DNA of 64,000 nucleotides from an uncultured Christensenellaceae bacterium (GTDB taxonomy: Bacteria > Bacillota > Clostridia > Christensenellales > Borkfalkiaceae): assembly GCA_910587825.1 (NCBI GenBank), contig CAJUNJ010000004.1, forward strand, positions 81,664-145,663, given 5' to 3'. Shown here piece after piece: positions 32,638 to 41,760 of this stretch; position 1 is the stretch's first letter; every line of letters starts with the position of its first letter. A program made the translations under genes and the position numbers. The notes under the pieces were generated by a model. That model saw only the letters and a program-made list of their open reading frames with translations. It had not been told where the DNA came from and did no database searches.

Positions 32638-33546
32638 TTATTTAAGCAGATTTTTCAGCATATTTATATCCGATTGTGCAATTATATTTTCCAGCCGCTC
32701 TTTCGTCTGTTTATTTACCGGCGCAACAACCTTGCATTCATAATCAAGCCCTTCCATTACTTTCATTTCGTCATCATACAGTCCCGAGCTTTCAGTCATA
32801 AGCCCAAGCTTATTTACGTCGTCTCTGTGCGACATTAGATATCCGACAAAACGCTGTGCAACAGAAAAATTTGCACTTTTATCTACGACTGAAATATTCT
32901 GGTACAAGTCGTTGAACTCGGTAACGGGTTTAACCGTAAAACCGACTCCGCGGGTTTTTAATCTGAATATGTCGCGCTGGGTACCCAACAAATATTTATA
33001 ATCGCCGTTTATCAGTTTGACGTATGCCCCCGACGGCTTTTCATATTCAGCGTTTTGTAAACCGTAAAACATTGCCGCCGCGGAAGTATAATTGTTTTTA
33101 CCTGAATTGATAACGGTATTTTCCGCGTTGACGTCGGTAAAGTCCGCATTTGCGTCAACAGCAAGCAGACAATAGCCGCCGTGGCACCAGGTTGTAAAGC
33201 TTCCGATATAACTTTCAAGTCCGCATATACCCGCGCCGTAAGAAATAAGGTCGGGTATATTTCCGTTTTCAAGATTTAACACGGCGGCTTCCGCAGACAG
33301 TGCCGTTACCGTAACGTACGCGCCGTACTCCTTTGAAAAAGCATTTCCCTTTTTCTGCAAATAATCGGCACGCGAACCCTTTCCGCCTTCAAAACTGTCA
33401 ATCTGCCATAATTGCAAAACGGATTTATCGTTATTTTCCGCATTGCTTTTTTGGGGTTTGAATGCAAAACATAAAAAAGCAACTACTGCGGCAATACATA
33501 ACGCCGCGCATATTAATGGTTTTATTACGGGCAAAATTTTTTTCAT
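32638..33546 (-). CDS. Membrane-anchored extracellular solute-binding-like protein
   Basis: 302 aa from the ATG at 33546. One N-terminal membrane helix or uncleaved signal (LPVIKPLICAALCIAAVVAF), then a type 1/ABC periplasmic-binding-like domain: SVLQLWQIDSFEGGKGSRAD at the mature start, LENGNIPDLISYGAGI and VAQRFVGYLMSHRDDVNKLG match sugar-binding extracellular protein folds. No lipobox Cys lies at the right place. No permease or ATPase gene is adjacent, so an orphan receptor or sensor is possible. An alternative ATG lies 12 codons upstream; neither start has a ribosome site. The leader upstream holds several hairpins. Confidence 0.7.
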   Translation of the reverse strand: MKKILPVIKPLICAALCIAAVVAFLCFAFKPQKSNAENNDKSVLQLWQIDSFEGGKGSRADYLQKKGNAFSKEYGAYVTVTALSAEAAVLNLENGNIPDLISYGAGICGLESYIGSFTTWCHGGYCLLAVDANADFTDVNAENTVINSGKNNYTSAAAMFYGLQNAEYEKPSGAYVKLINGDYKYLLGTQRDIFRLKTRGVGFTVKPVTEFNDLYQNISVVDKSANFSVAQRFVGYLMSHRDDVNKLGLMTESSGLYDDEMKVMEGLDYECKVVAPVNKQTKERLENIIAQSDINMLKNLLK

Positions 33547-33585
33547 ATAATAATGTATTATAAAACTTTGCCGAAAATTCATAGA

Positions 33586-33611
33586 GGAGCAACCGCAAAT
33601 ACGGTTGCTCC
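33586..33611. repeat. Inverted repeat upstream of the solute-binding-like gene
   Basis: GGAGCAACCG and CGGTTGCTCC form a 10-bp stem with a 6-nt loop. It lacks a T run and lies in the 5' leader. Confidence 0.6.
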
Positions 33612-33614
33612 CCC

Positions 33615-33677
33615 GCTAATCTTGTAAAACGCGAAAACCGTCTTAAAAGATTAGCTATATATAAAGCGCTTGCGCTT
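33615..33677. repeat. Two further inverted repeats in the same leader
   Basis: GCTAATCTT (33615-33623) pairs with AAGATTAGC (33647-33655), and AAGCGC/GCGCTT make a 14-bp palindrome at 33664-33677. Confidence 0.55.
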
Positions 33678-33715
33678 GTAATATTATCTTGCGTTAAAGA
33701 GTTTTTTTTATGCCA

Positions 33716-33745
33716 AAAACGGAACCGAAATTTCGGTTCCGTTTT
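33716..33745 (-). terminator. Terminator of yebC
   Basis: A perfect 30-bp palindrome whose half is AAAACGGAACCGAAA. It lies 15 bp past the yebC stop and ends in T runs in both directions. Confidence 0.85.
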
Positions 33746-33760
33746 ATTTTTTTATCTGAA

Positions 33761-34498
33761 TTATTCTTCGTCTTCGTCCGGAAGCTCTACATTGTGGTAA
33801 ATGTCCTGAACATCGTCAAGTTCTTCAAGTTTATCAAGCATTTTTCTGAAAAGTTCAAGCTTATCTCCATCAAGCGTGATATAATTCTGCGGTATCATTT
33901 TAATTGCCGCTTCAAGGAAAGTGACACCTTTGCTTTCAAAATACTGCCTTACGGACGAAAACTTTTCGGGCGTAGTATATACCTCGTAGACGTCGTCTTC
34001 GGTTACGTAGTCGTCCGCTTCGGCTTCGAGGCAATACTCCATCATCGTGTCTTCGTCAAGCGCGACGGTACGTTCTATAACCATAACGCCTTTGTCGTCG
34101 AACATATAGGACACGCATCCCGTATTACCCATCTGACCGCCGCACTTGGACATTGCCGAACGCACGTCGCCAGCCGTTCTGTTTACGTTGTCCGTCAAAG
34201 TTTTGATTATTACAGCAGAACCCGCAACACCGTATCCTTCGTACGTAAGTTCCTTATAATCTTTATCGCCAAGCTCGCCCGCGGCTTTCGCAATACAGCG
34301 TTTGATGTTGTCGTTGGGCATATTTGCGGCTTTCGCCTTTGCTATTACGTCGGCAAGTTTAGAGTTGGTGTCGGGATTAGGATTGCTTTTTGCCGCAACC
34401 GCAAGTTCTCTACCAATTTTCGTAAACACCGCGCCACGCGCCGCGTCGGTTTTACCCTTTTTTGCCTGTATGTTGTGCCATTTCGAATGTCCTGACAT
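33761..34498 (-). CDS. YebC/PmpR-family protein
   Basis: 245 aa, full length. The hallmark N-terminus SGHSKWHNIQAKKGKTDAAR is present, as are GRELAVAAKSNPNPDTNSKL and the acidic C-terminal tail (VELPDEDEE). The family was described as transcriptional regulators; recent work links it to translation of proline-rich stretches at the ribosome. It follows a SpoU methyltransferase gene by 13 bp and is probably co-transcribed with it. Confidence 0.94.
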   Translation of the reverse strand: MSGHSKWHNIQAKKGKTDAARGAVFTKIGRELAVAAKSNPNPDTNSKLADVIAKAKAANMPNDNIKRCIAKAAGELGDKDYKELTYEGYGVAGSAVIIKTLTDNVNRTAGDVRSAMSKCGGQMGNTGCVSYMFDDKGVMVIERTVALDEDTMMEYCLEAEADDYVTEDDVYEVYTTPEKFSSVRQYFESKGVTFLEAAIKMIPQNYITLDGDKLELFRKMLDKLEELDDVQDIYHNVELPDEDEE

Positions 34499-34511
34499 AT
34501 AATTTAACCTC

Positions 34512-35240
34512 TCATTTTATATTATTTTTAAGCGCATACATCGCTATTCCAGCAGACACCGCTGCGTTAAGACTTTCGCAAGTTCCGCGCATAGGTATTT
34601 TTACTGAATAGGCCGATTTAGAAAATACTTCTCGGCTTATCCCCGAACCTTCGTTCCCTATGCAAAGGCAATGCCTTTCGGGCGGAATAAAGCCGAAAAT
34701 ATTTTCACCGTCCATATCCGCACAGATAAGGGGAACGTCTTCCAACAAGGATAAAATTTCCCCGCACGAACCCGAAAATAATTTTACAAAAAATATCCCG
34801 CTCATACTTGCGCGGACGGCTTTCGGCGAATAAGGGTCGGCACAGTTGATAAGATAAATTTCTTCGTAACCTGCGGCATTAGCCGTTCTTATTACCGTAC
34901 CGAGATTGCCCGGGTCCTGCAAACAGTCGAGAAGAAGACAGCAACCCTCAGGTTTTCTTAATGGCGTTTGCGGCATTTTTACAACCGCAAGCGCCCCTTG
35001 CGGAGTTTTTTCGCTTGAAATGCTTTTAAATACCCCGTCGCTAACGACGACCGCGCCCGAAAAAGTTTTTTCATTGTCCGCAGTGCAGACTATTTTTTCT
35101 ATATCGCAACCCGCCGCTATACACTCTTTAACGGGTTTGGTACCTTCAACAAGATATAAACCCGCCTGTTTTCTGAATTTCTTTTCCGAAAGCGAAGCTA
35201 TTTCTTTTATAAGCGGGTTTGCCCTGGAAGTTATTATCAT
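34512..35240 (-). CDS. SpoU/TrmH-family RNA 2'-O-methyltransferase
   Basis: 242 aa from the ATG at 35240. N-terminal substrate-binding domain (SRANPLIKEIASLSEKKFRK, YLVEGTKPVKECIAAG), then the SPOUT knot with LDCLQDPGNLGTVIRTANAA (motif 1 with the catalytic Arg), LCIGNEGSGIS (motif 2) and IPMRGTCESLNAAVSAGIAM (motif 3). rRNA is the likely target, as for RlmB and TsnR-like members. Longer readings run back into the rplT terminator, so 35240 is preferred although no ribosome site is obvious. The rplT-downstream position of such a gene is common in Firmicutes. Confidence 0.9.
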   Translation of the reverse strand: MIITSRANPLIKEIASLSEKKFRKQAGLYLVEGTKPVKECIAAGCDIEKIVCTADNEKTFSGAVVVSDGVFKSISSEKTPQGALAVVKMPQTPLRKPEGCCLLLDCLQDPGNLGTVIRTANAAGYEEIYLINCADPYSPKAVRASMSGIFFVKLFSGSCGEILSLLEDVPLICADMDGENIFGFIPPERHCLCIGNEGSGISREVFSKSAYSVKIPMRGTCESLNAAVSAGIAMYALKNNIK

Positions 35241-35254
35241 AATTAAACGGATAT

Positions 35255-35285
35255 AAAAAATTAAGCCTTTTGTCAAAGGCTTAAT
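35255..35285 (-). terminator. Terminator of infC-rpmI-rplT
   Basis: ATTAAGCCTTT and AAAGGCTTAAT form an 11-bp stem with loop TGTC, followed on the minus strand by TTTTT. Confidence 0.85.
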
Positions 35286-35290
35286 TTCAT

Positions 35291-35641
35291 TTATAAAGCT
35301 TGTTTAGCCTTTTCGGCAAGTTCAGCAAAAGCCTTTGAATCGTTTACAGCAAGCTCTGCAAGTACTTTTCTGTTAAGATTTATACCGGCTGTTTTAAGAC
35401 CGTGCATAAATTTGGAATAAGAAAGTCCGTTAATTCTTGCCGCCGCGTTGATACGGGCGATCCACAGAGTGCGCATATCGCGCTTTCTGAGTCTTCTGCC
35501 GATGTAGGCATAGTTTAAAGACTTCATTACCGCCTGACGGGCGATTCTGTAAGATTTTGATTTATTACCGAAATATCCTTTGGAAAGGCGGAAAATCTTT
35601 CTACGCTTCTTTAAAGCGTTAACACTTCTCTTAATACGCAT
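35291..35641 (-). CDS. rplT: 50S ribosomal protein L20
   Basis: 116 aa, standard length. [36 protein letters not shown] is the basic N-terminal extension, and [19 protein letters not shown] and the [15 protein letters not shown] segment are diagnostic. L20 binds 23S rRNA early in assembly, and in Bacillus it also represses this operon through the infC leader. The last gene of infC-rpmI-rplT. Confidence 0.97.
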   Translation of the reverse strand: MRIKRSVNALKKRRKIFRLSKGYFGNKSKSYRIARQAVMKSLNYAYIGRRLRKRDMRTLWIARINAAARINGLSYSKFMHGLKTAGINLNRKVLAELAVNDSKAFAELAEKAKQAL

Positions 35642-35656
35642 AATTCTCTGACTCCT

Positions 35657-35857
35657 TTAATTCTTATAAGGAATCATAGCTTTTACGTTAGATTCCTGTG
35701 CGGTAGAAACAAGCGTATTCTGACGCAAATTTCTCTTTCTTTTTCTGTTCTTTGTTTCAGCCTTGTGGTTCTTGCCGCCGTGAGGTCTTTTAACCTTTCC
35801 GGTCGAAGTGAGCCAAAAGCGCTTTTTAGTGCCGCTGTGCGACTTCTGCTTAGGCAT
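35657..35857 (-). CDS. rpmI: 50S ribosomal protein L35
   Basis: 66 aa. MPKQKSHSGTKKRFWLTSTGKVKRPHGGKNH is the L35 N-terminus, with the TKKRF and KHxLxxK-type basic regions. Located between infC and rplT with short gaps, the conserved order. Confidence 0.97.
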   Translation of the reverse strand: MPKQKSHSGTKKRFWLTSTGKVKRPHGGKNHKAETKNRKRKRNLRQNTLVSTAQESNVKAMIPYKN

Positions 35858-35898
35858 AAATTTTATCCTCCAATGAAATAATTTCCGAAATTTTTAAG

Positions 35899-36417
35899 TT
35901 AAGCTTTTACGGGAGAAAGTATCATAGTGATATTTCTTCCCTCCGTTGTGGGTTTCTTATCGAGAACAGCTTTGCCGTCAAGCCCGTCGAAAAAGTCCTG
36001 CATTACTTTTACACCCTGATAGGCGCGGGCATTTTCACGACCTTTCATTCTTATCGATACCTTGACTTTGTTGCCCTGTTCCAAAAATTTAAGACAATGT
36101 TTGGTTTTAACGGCAATGTCGCCTACGTCGATAGTCATTGACAGACGAATTTCTTTTACTTCGATAACCGTCTGGTTTTTGCGGTTTTCTTTATCTCTTT
36201 TAGCCTGCTCGTATTTAAACTTGGAATAGTCCATAATTTTACATACGGGAGGTACCGCGTTGGGTGAAATTTTGACCAAATCAAGGTCTGCATCATTTGC
36301 AAGACGCTGCGCGTCGCGGCTTGACATTACGCCCAACATAGCGCCGTCGCTGCCTATAACCCTGACTTCTCTATCGCGGATAGCTTCGTTGACGGAATAT
36401 AAGTCCTTTATAATCAT
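35899..36417 (-). CDS. infC: Translation initiation factor IF-3
   Basis: 172 aa. IF-3 binds the 30S subunit and enforces start-codon selection. The N-domain has NEAIRDREVRVIGSDGAMLGVM, and the linker and C-domain contain VCKIMDYSKFKYEQAKRDKE, EIRLSMTIDVGDIAVK and KVSIRMKGRENA. It starts at ATG behind GAGAGG, not at the rare AUU known from E. coli infC. The leader carries an attenuator-like hairpin. Confidence 0.97.
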   Translation of the reverse strand: MIIKDLYSVNEAIRDREVRVIGSDGAMLGVMSSRDAQRLANDADLDLVKISPNAVPPVCKIMDYSKFKYEQAKRDKENRKNQTVIEVKEIRLSMTIDVGDIAVKTKHCLKFLEQGNKVKVSIRMKGRENARAYQGVKVMQDFFDGLDGKAVLDKKPTTEGRNITMILSPVKA

Positions 36418-36437
36418 ATACCTCTCAAAAAATTTCC

Positions 36438-36467
36438 CAAAAAAATTCGGGTTGAGACAACCCGAAT
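36438..36467 (-). promoter_or_regulatory. Attenuator-like terminator in the infC leader (candidate L20 leader)
   Basis: ATTCGGGTTG and its exact complement form a 10-bp stem with a 3-nt loop, followed on the minus strand by a run of seven T, 21 bp before the infC start. A full terminator between promoter and first gene indicates premature termination control. In Firmicutes L20 does this for the same operon; the antiterminator fold was not resolved. Confidence 0.75.
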
Positions 36468-36555
36468 AACAATCTGCGGTAATAACCGTTTAAATCATTA
36501 TTTGCCATACGAACTTTCCGTAAGGCGAAAGGGGTTGCCTTTGCTTAACGATAAT

Positions 36556-36584
36556 ATATTACACTTAAACTGCGGTAAAGTCAA
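36556..36584 (-). promoter_or_regulatory. Sigma-A promoter of infC-rpmI-rplT
   Basis: Minus strand TTGACT (36579-36584), 17-bp spacer, TAATAT (36556-36561). It predicts a leader of about 130 nt that contains the attenuator. Confidence 0.75.
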
Positions 36585-36603
36585 CTGAATTTACGCCGTT
36601 GAT

Positions 36604-38556
36604 TTAAAAAATTATCTTTTTTCTGTCTTCTTCAACTACTTTTTTGACAAATTCATCGACAGAAAGCGTAGACTTTTCTTCCACTCCGCGTTTATTGACG
36701 TTTACGGTACCCTCTTCGGCTTCCTTATCGCCGACGACAAGCACATAAGGTACTTTGTCAAGTTTTGCTTCGCGTATCTTATAACCGATCTTTTCGTTGC
36801 GCCTGTCCACTTCGCAGCGTATACCTTCGTATGAGATCTTTTCCGCAACTGCTTCGGCATAAGCAAGCGTTCTGTCTGTGATTGGCAGTATCTTAACCTG
36901 CGTAGGACACATCCAGAGCGGGAACGCGCCTGCATATTTTTCAATCAGCAACGCAAGTGTTCTTTCGTAACAGCCTATTGAACTTCTGTGTATAACGTAA
37001 GGGTACTGTTTGGTTCCGTCCGTATCTACATACTGCATTTCAAAGCTTTCGCCCGCGGCAAAGTCTATCTGAATGGTTATAAGCGTATCTTCCTTGCCGT
37101 AAACATTTTTCGCCTGAACGTCGAGTTTGGGTCCGTAGAACGCCGCCTCGTCGTCGGCTTCGACGTAGTTGAGTTTGAGGTCGTCGAGAATTTCCTTCAT
37201 CATCGCCTCCGTTTTGTTCCACGCCTCGTCGTCATCTATATATTTATCCGACCTTGCTTTTCCGCGTTTGGAAAAGCGGAAAGATACGTCGTCTCTCATA
37301 CCCAACGCGTCAAGGATATAATAGGATAAATCAAGACAACGTTTAAATTCGTCTTCCACCTGTTCCTTTGTACAGATAATGTGTCCGTCCGAAAGGGTAA
37401 ACTGCCTTATCCTGATAAGTCCGTGCATTTCGCCAGAAGCTTCCTTTCTGAATTCGGTTGCCGTTTCAGAATATCTGCAAGGCAAATCTCTGTAAGACTT
37501 TAAGCCGTTTTTGAAAATCTGGTACTGGAACGGGCAAGTCATCGGACGGAGAGCCATAATTTCTTCCCCGTCGGGCGATTCGCCGTGTTCGTCTATTTCG
37601 CCGAGAATGAACATCTTGTCGCGGTAATGATACCAGTGCCCGGAAATTTTATATAAATCCGACTTAGCCATATTTGGCGTCTTTGTAATCATAAACCCGC
37701 GCTTTGCCTCTTCGTCTTCCACAAACCGCGTTAAAATTTGAAGAATTTTAGCGCCCTTTGGCATAAGTATGGGCAATCCCTGACCTACCACGTCGGAAGT
37801 CATAAATATTCCGAGATCTCGTCCAATTTTGTTATGGTCGCGTTTTTTCGCTTCTTCGGCAGCAACAAGGTATTCTTCAAGTTGGCTCTTTTTTTCAAAA
37901 GCCGTGCCGTAAATCCTCGTCAGCATTTTATTCTTTTCGCTTCCGCGCCAATATGCACCCGTAAGCGACGTAAGCTTGAATGCCTTAATTTTACCCGTAG
38001 AAGGAAGATGGGGTCCGCGGCAGAGGTCTGTAAAAGTCCCCTGCTTATAGAAAGAAATTACCGCGTCTTTGGGAAGGTCGTTTATAAGTTCTACCTTATA
38101 CTTCTCCTTATACTTTTTCATAAGCTTTAACGCTTCGTCGCGGGGAAGTTCAAACCTTTCAATCGGAGTATTTGCTTTGATTATTTTAAGCATTTCACCT
38201 TCGATTTTAGTAAGGTCATCCTGCGTCAAAGGCGTCTTGAAATCTATATCGTAATAAAATCCGTTTTCTATTACGGGACCTATCGCAAGGTTACAGGTAG
38301 GATAAACGTTTTTAACCGCTTGTGCAAGAACGTGTGCGCAGGTATGACGGTACACTTCAAGCCCTTCGCTGTCTTTAAGTGTGACGATTTCAAGCGAGTC
38401 GCCGTCTTTAAGCTTAGTCGAAAGGTCGCAAAGGACGCCGTTAATTTTTGCCGCAACAGCCGAACGTGCAAGCCCTTCACTGATTTTTGATGCCGCAACG
38501 GCACAGCTTGCGCCGTCTTCAAGTTGAATTGATCCGTTTTTAAGTAATACTTCCAT
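36604..38556 (-). CDS. thrS: Threonine--tRNA ligase
   Basis: 650 aa from the ATG at 38556, which has AAAAGGAG 5 bp upstream; longer readings run into the T-box terminator. Domain order is TGS (MEVLLKNGSIQLEDGASC), the SAD editing domain (YRHTCAHVLAQAVKNVYP with its HxxxH zinc/editing site), the class II catalytic core (motif 2 CRYSETATEFRKEASGEMHG; motif 3 IGCYERTLALLIEKYAGAFP) and the anticodon-binding domain (VKILPITDRTLAYAEAV). Cytoplasmic charging of tRNA-Thr. Transcription is controlled by a T-box. Confidence 0.97.
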   Translation of the reverse strand: MEVLLKNGSIQLEDGASCAVAASKISEGLARSAVAAKINGVLCDLSTKLKDGDSLEIVTLKDSEGLEVYRHTCAHVLAQAVKNVYPTCNLAIGPVIENGFYYDIDFKTPLTQDDLTKIEGEMLKIIKANTPIERFELPRDEALKLMKKYKEKYKVELINDLPKDAVISFYKQGTFTDLCRGPHLPSTGKIKAFKLTSLTGAYWRGSEKNKMLTRIYGTAFEKKSQLEEYLVAAEEAKKRDHNKIGRDLGIFMTSDVVGQGLPILMPKGAKILQILTRFVEDEEAKRGFMITKTPNMAKSDLYKISGHWYHYRDKMFILGEIDEHGESPDGEEIMALRPMTCPFQYQIFKNGLKSYRDLPCRYSETATEFRKEASGEMHGLIRIRQFTLSDGHIICTKEQVEDEFKRCLDLSYYILDALGMRDDVSFRFSKRGKARSDKYIDDDEAWNKTEAMMKEILDDLKLNYVEADDEAAFYGPKLDVQAKNVYGKEDTLITIQIDFAAGESFEMQYVDTDGTKQYPYVIHRSSIGCYERTLALLIEKYAGAFPLWMCPTQVKILPITDRTLAYAEAVAEKISYEGIRCEVDRRNEKIGYKIREAKLDKVPYVLVVGDKEAEEGTVNVNKRGVEEKSTLSVDEFVKKVVEEDRKKIIF

Positions 38557-38579
38557 ATTAACTCCTTTTCCAAAATATA

Positions 38580-38785
38580 AAAAAGCCTTAAACGACGTAT
38601 CGTTTAAGGACGCAAAATCATTAATGCGCGGTTCCACCTTAATTGCCCGCAAATCAGCGAGCCGCTTTCAAAAGCCCGAATTTTACAAAAAGCGGTTTCC
38701 CGTTACCCTATCTGCTACGCGGTTCACAGCTACCCCGCGCTCTCTGAAAGCCCTTTGGCGGTACTTGTCTTTTTATTCAAGCAAG
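38580..38785 (-). promoter_or_regulatory. T-box riboswitch controlling thrS
   Basis: The diagnostic T-box AAGGTGGAACCGCG lies at 38627-38640 on the minus strand. Downstream, CCTTAAACGA pairs with TCGTTTAAGG (38586-38609) and runs into six T: the terminator. Upstream, AGAGAG and paired GCGCGG/CCGCG segments (about 38715-38750) form stem I. Uncharged tRNA-Thr should stabilise the antiterminator and switch on thrS. An ACC triplet in the stem I loop region could be the specifier, but I could not fix the fold. Confidence 0.9.
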
Positions 38786-38788
38786 TTT

Positions 38789-38817
38789 ATTTTAGTACAA
38801 AAAAAAGAATATGTCAA
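38789..38817 (-). promoter_or_regulatory. Sigma-A promoter of thrS
   Basis: Minus strand TTGACA (38812-38817), 17-bp spacer, TAAAAT (38789-38794), immediately upstream of the T-box leader. Confidence 0.8.
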
Positions 38818-38847
38818 CAACTTTGAAAGACAATAGCGTTAAATTAT

Positions 38848-38876
38848 TTGCTAAATTTTGTTTTTCGGGTTATAAT
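38848..38876 (+). promoter_or_regulatory. Sigma-A promoter of leuS
   Basis: TTGCTA (38848-38853), 17-bp spacer, TATAAT (38871-38876). The leader is only about 23 nt, so leuS has no T-box, unlike the divergent thrS. Confidence 0.78.
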
Positions 38877-38905
38877 TAACATTAATTAAAATAAGGAATA
38901 AAACT

Positions 38906-41314
38906 ATGGCTTATACGAATTTCAGAGAAGTTGAAAAAAAATGGATAAAATACTGGGACGAAAATAAAACTTTCGCCACGGATTTGCACAATTTTTCAAA
39001 GCCGAAATATTACGTTCTGGATATGTTCCCCTATCCTTCCGGCGCGGGTTTGCACGTAGGACACCCCGAGGGCTACACGGCGACGGATATACTTTCGCGT
39101 ATGAGAAGAATGCAGGGCTATAACGTATTGCATCCCATCGGTTTTGACAGCTTCGGACTGCCGGCGGAACAGTATGCGATAAATACGGGTCATAACCCCG
39201 AAGGGTTTACGCAGGACAATATCAAAACATTTACTTCGCAGCTTAAAATGCTTGGGCTGTCATACGATTGGGACAACACTATTTCCACCTGCGACCCTTC
39301 ATATTATAAGTGGACGCAATGGATTTTCAAACAGCTTTATAAGGCGGGACTTGCACGTTACGTCGAAACGCCCGTCAACTGGTGCGAAGAGCTTGGAACC
39401 GTGCTTGCAAACGACGAAATTATAGACGGTAAAAGCGAACGCGGCGGATATCCGGTCGTGCGTAAAAATATGAAGCAATGGGTAATAGATATAAACAAGT
39501 ACGCCGAAAGACTTTTGGAAGGTCTTGACGGACTTGACTGGCCCGAAGCTTCGAAAACGGCGCAAAGAAATTGGATAGGCAAATCCGTCGGAGCGAATAT
39601 AGACTTCAAAGTAGACGGCACGGATAAGAGTTTTACCGTATTCACGACGCGCTGCGACACCCTTTTCGGCGCAACCTATTGCGTGCTTGCTCCCGAACAC
39701 AGACTTGTAGATTTAATAACCACGGAAAGCAGAAAAACTGCGGTTGAAAATTATAAAAAATTATGCGCAAGCAAATCCGACCTTGAAAGAACAGACTTAA
39801 ATAAGGAAAAAACGGGCGAATTTACAGGCGCATACGCCGTTAATCCCGCAAACGGAAAGAAGCTTCCTGTCTATATTTCCGACTACGTACTGACTTCTTA
39901 CGGTACCGGCGCAATTATGGCAGTTCCCGCACACGATGAACGCGATTACGAATTTGCAAAAAAATTCGGCATACCTGTTGTTCAGGTTCTCGAAGGCGGA
40001 GATATTGAAAAAGAAGCTTACACACAGGACGGTAAACACATTAATTCAGATTTCCTTAACGGTCTTGACAAACAGCAGGCAATAGATAAAATGGCTGAAT
40101 GGCTTGTTAAAAATAACTGCGGAAAAAAGACCGTAACTTATAAACTGCGCGAGTGGATATTCGCAAGACAGAGATACTGGGGCGAACCGTTGCCCGTAAT
40201 TCATCTTGCAGACGGAAAAACCGTGCTTTTGGACGACAGCGAACTCCCCCTCACCCTTCCCGAAATGGACGATTATAAGGCGCACGGCGGCAACGCCCCG
40301 CTTGAAAACGCAAAGGAATGGGTAAGCGTTGAAGTAAACGGCGTCAAGGGTAAGCGGGAAACAACGACGATGCCCGGGTCGGCGGGTTCGGCGTGGTATT
40401 TTTTAAGGTACTGCGACCCGCACAACAGCGAAAATTTTGCAGATTACGAGTTGCTTAAATACTGGATGCCCGTAGACTTTTACGTGGGCGGAAAAGAACA
40501 TCTCGTGGGACATCTGCTCTACTCCCGCTTCTGGAACAATTTCCTTTACGACCAAGGACTTGTTCCCTGCAAGGAACCGTTTAAAAAATTGTTCCATCAG
40601 GGTATGGTTCTCGGAGAAGACGGAAACAAAATGTCAAAGAGTCTTGGCAACGTAATAAACCCCAACGATATAGTAGACGAATACGGCGCGGACGTTCTTA
40701 GAATGTACGAAATGTTTATGGGACCCGTCGCCGACACAAAGCCCTGGAACACGGCAAATATTGAAGGTGTTAAAAAGTTTATAGACAGAGTTTACAGGCT
40801 TTACTGCGAACTTGACGTAATTACCTCCACAGCCAACAAAAACCTTGAAAAGATTTATAACCAGACGGTTAAAAAAGTCGGCGAAGATTACGAAACAATG
40901 AAGATAAACACGGCGATTTCACAGATGATGATTTTCGTAAACGCCGTTTATAAGGAAATTTCGGAAGGACGCAACTTCCCGCTTGAATATGCGGAAGGAC
41001 TTGTCAAACTTTTAAACCCCGTAATACCTTTCGTCACGGAAGAGATATGGACAACAGTGCTTGGACATAGCGGCACAATCGCTTATGAAAGCTGGCCGAA
41101 ATTCGACCCTTCAAAATGCGGTGAAGATAGCTTTGAATACGCAGTGCAGATTAACAGTAAAATCAAAGCCAAAATCACACTTCCCGCAGACGCAACCGCA
41201 AAAGACGCCGAAGAACTTGTAAAATCCAACAAAGACGTTTTGCCTTTTATCGAAGGAAAACAAATTAAAAAATTTATCTTCGTCCCGAAAAGACTTATAA
41301 ATATAATTGTTTAA
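38906..41314 (+). CDS. leuS: Leucine--tRNA ligase
   Basis: 802 aa, the bacterial length. Class I synthetase with the HIGH-like motif in [20 protein letters not shown], the CP1 editing domain ([37 protein letters not shown]), a zinc-less leucine-specific segment, KMSKS in [14 protein letters not shown], and an anticodon-binding and C-terminal domain ([16 protein letters not shown]). The editing Thr-rich motif and [15 protein letters not shown] are intact, so mischarged tRNA should be hydrolysed. AAGGAA ribosome site; strong terminator after the stop. Divergent from thrS. Confidence 0.97.
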   Translation: MAYTNFREVEKKWIKYWDENKTFATDLHNFSKPKYYVLDMFPYPSGAGLHVGHPEGYTATDILSRMRRMQGYNVLHPIGFDSFGLPAEQYAINTGHNPEGFTQDNIKTFTSQLKMLGLSYDWDNTISTCDPSYYKWTQWIFKQLYKAGLARYVETPVNWCEELGTVLANDEIIDGKSERGGYPVVRKNMKQWVIDINKYAERLLEGLDGLDWPEASKTAQRNWIGKSVGANIDFKVDGTDKSFTVFTTRCDTLFGATYCVLAPEHRLVDLITTESRKTAVENYKKLCASKSDLERTDLNKEKTGEFTGAYAVNPANGKKLPVYISDYVLTSYGTGAIMAVPAHDERDYEFAKKFGIPVVQVLEGGDIEKEAYTQDGKHINSDFLNGLDKQQAIDKMAEWLVKNNCGKKTVTYKLREWIFARQRYWGEPLPVIHLADGKTVLLDDSELPLTLPEMDDYKAHGGNAPLENAKEWVSVEVNGVKGKRETTTMPGSAGSAWYFLRYCDPHNSENFADYELLKYWMPVDFYVGGKEHLVGHLLYSRFWNNFLYDQGLVPCKEPFKKLFHQGMVLGEDGNKMSKSLGNVINPNDIVDEYGADVLRMYEMFMGPVADTKPWNTANIEGVKKFIDRVYRLYCELDVITSTANKNLEKIYNQTVKKVGEDYETMKINTAISQMMIFVNAVYKEISEGRNFPLEYAEGLVKLLNPVIPFVTEEIWTTVLGHSGTIAYESWPKFDPSKCGEDSFEYAVQINSKIKAKITLPADATAKDAEELVKSNKDVLPFIEGKQIKKFIFVPKRLINIIV

Positions 41315-41350
41315 AATAGGGCGTGTTCGCAACGAACACGCCCTATTTTT
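41315..41350 (+). terminator. Terminator of leuS
   Basis: AATAGGGCGTGTTCG and its exact complement form a 15-bp stem with loop CAA, directly after the stop codon and followed by T residues. Confidence 0.9.
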
Positions 41351-41395
41351 ATCTGTCCACCCCAAGTTAAGCCAATATAATCAACGTATAACAAA

Positions 41396-41422
41396 GCCCC
41401 CGATGAAAAATCCGTCGGGGGC
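41396..41422 (-). terminator. Terminator downstream of acpP
   Basis: GCCCCCGA and TCGGGGGC form an 8-bp GC-rich stem with an 11-nt loop; on the minus strand it runs into TTTGTTAT. It lies about 50 bp past the acpP stop. Confidence 0.7.
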
Positions 41423-41471
41423 TGGTTTTATTGTTTGCGCGTCACACAAAGCGTCAGGCTTTGTCTTTATT

Positions 41472-41693
41472 TTAAAGCGATTGAAGAAGATTTACCACGT
41501 CGCCAACGGTTTTTACGCCGGTAACTTTTTCTTCGGGAATAGCTTTACCCGTATTATCTTCCAATGTCATTAAAAGCTCGACCACGTCAAGAGAATCGGC
41601 GCCGAGGTCTTTAACAATATCACTGTCTATCGTAATTTTTTCCTGCGGTATATTCAACTGCTCGGAAAGTATCTTTGCAACGTCTTCAAACAT
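41472..41693 (-). CDS. acpP: Acyl carrier protein
   Basis: 73 aa acidic helical protein. The phosphopantetheine site is the Ser of DLGADSLDVVELLM, the classic DSL motif, in helix 2; LEDNTGKAIPEEKVTGVKTVGDVV is also typical of type II fatty-acid ACP. Behind its own promoter with a GGAGG ribosome site, downstream of tex. No other fatty-acid gene is in the window. Confidence 0.95.
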   Translation of the reverse strand: MFEDVAKILSEQLNIPQEKITIDSDIVKDLGADSLDVVELLMTLEDNTGKAIPEEKVTGVKTVGDVVNLLQSL

Positions 41694-41730
41694 ATAATTT
41701 TTCCTCCGTTTTATTAAGCATTATATTAAA

Positions 41731-41759
41731 ATTTTACAATATATACTTTTATAAGTCAA
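41731..41759 (-). promoter_or_regulatory. Sigma-A promoter of acpP
   Basis: Minus strand TTGACT (41754-41759), 17-bp spacer, TAAAAT (41731-41736). Confidence 0.75.
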
Positions 41760-41760
41760 G

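Noticed and set aside
33710..34495. 261-codon plus-strand frame opposite yebC
   Set aside because: Shadow frame of a well conserved gene; it begins inside the yebC terminator.
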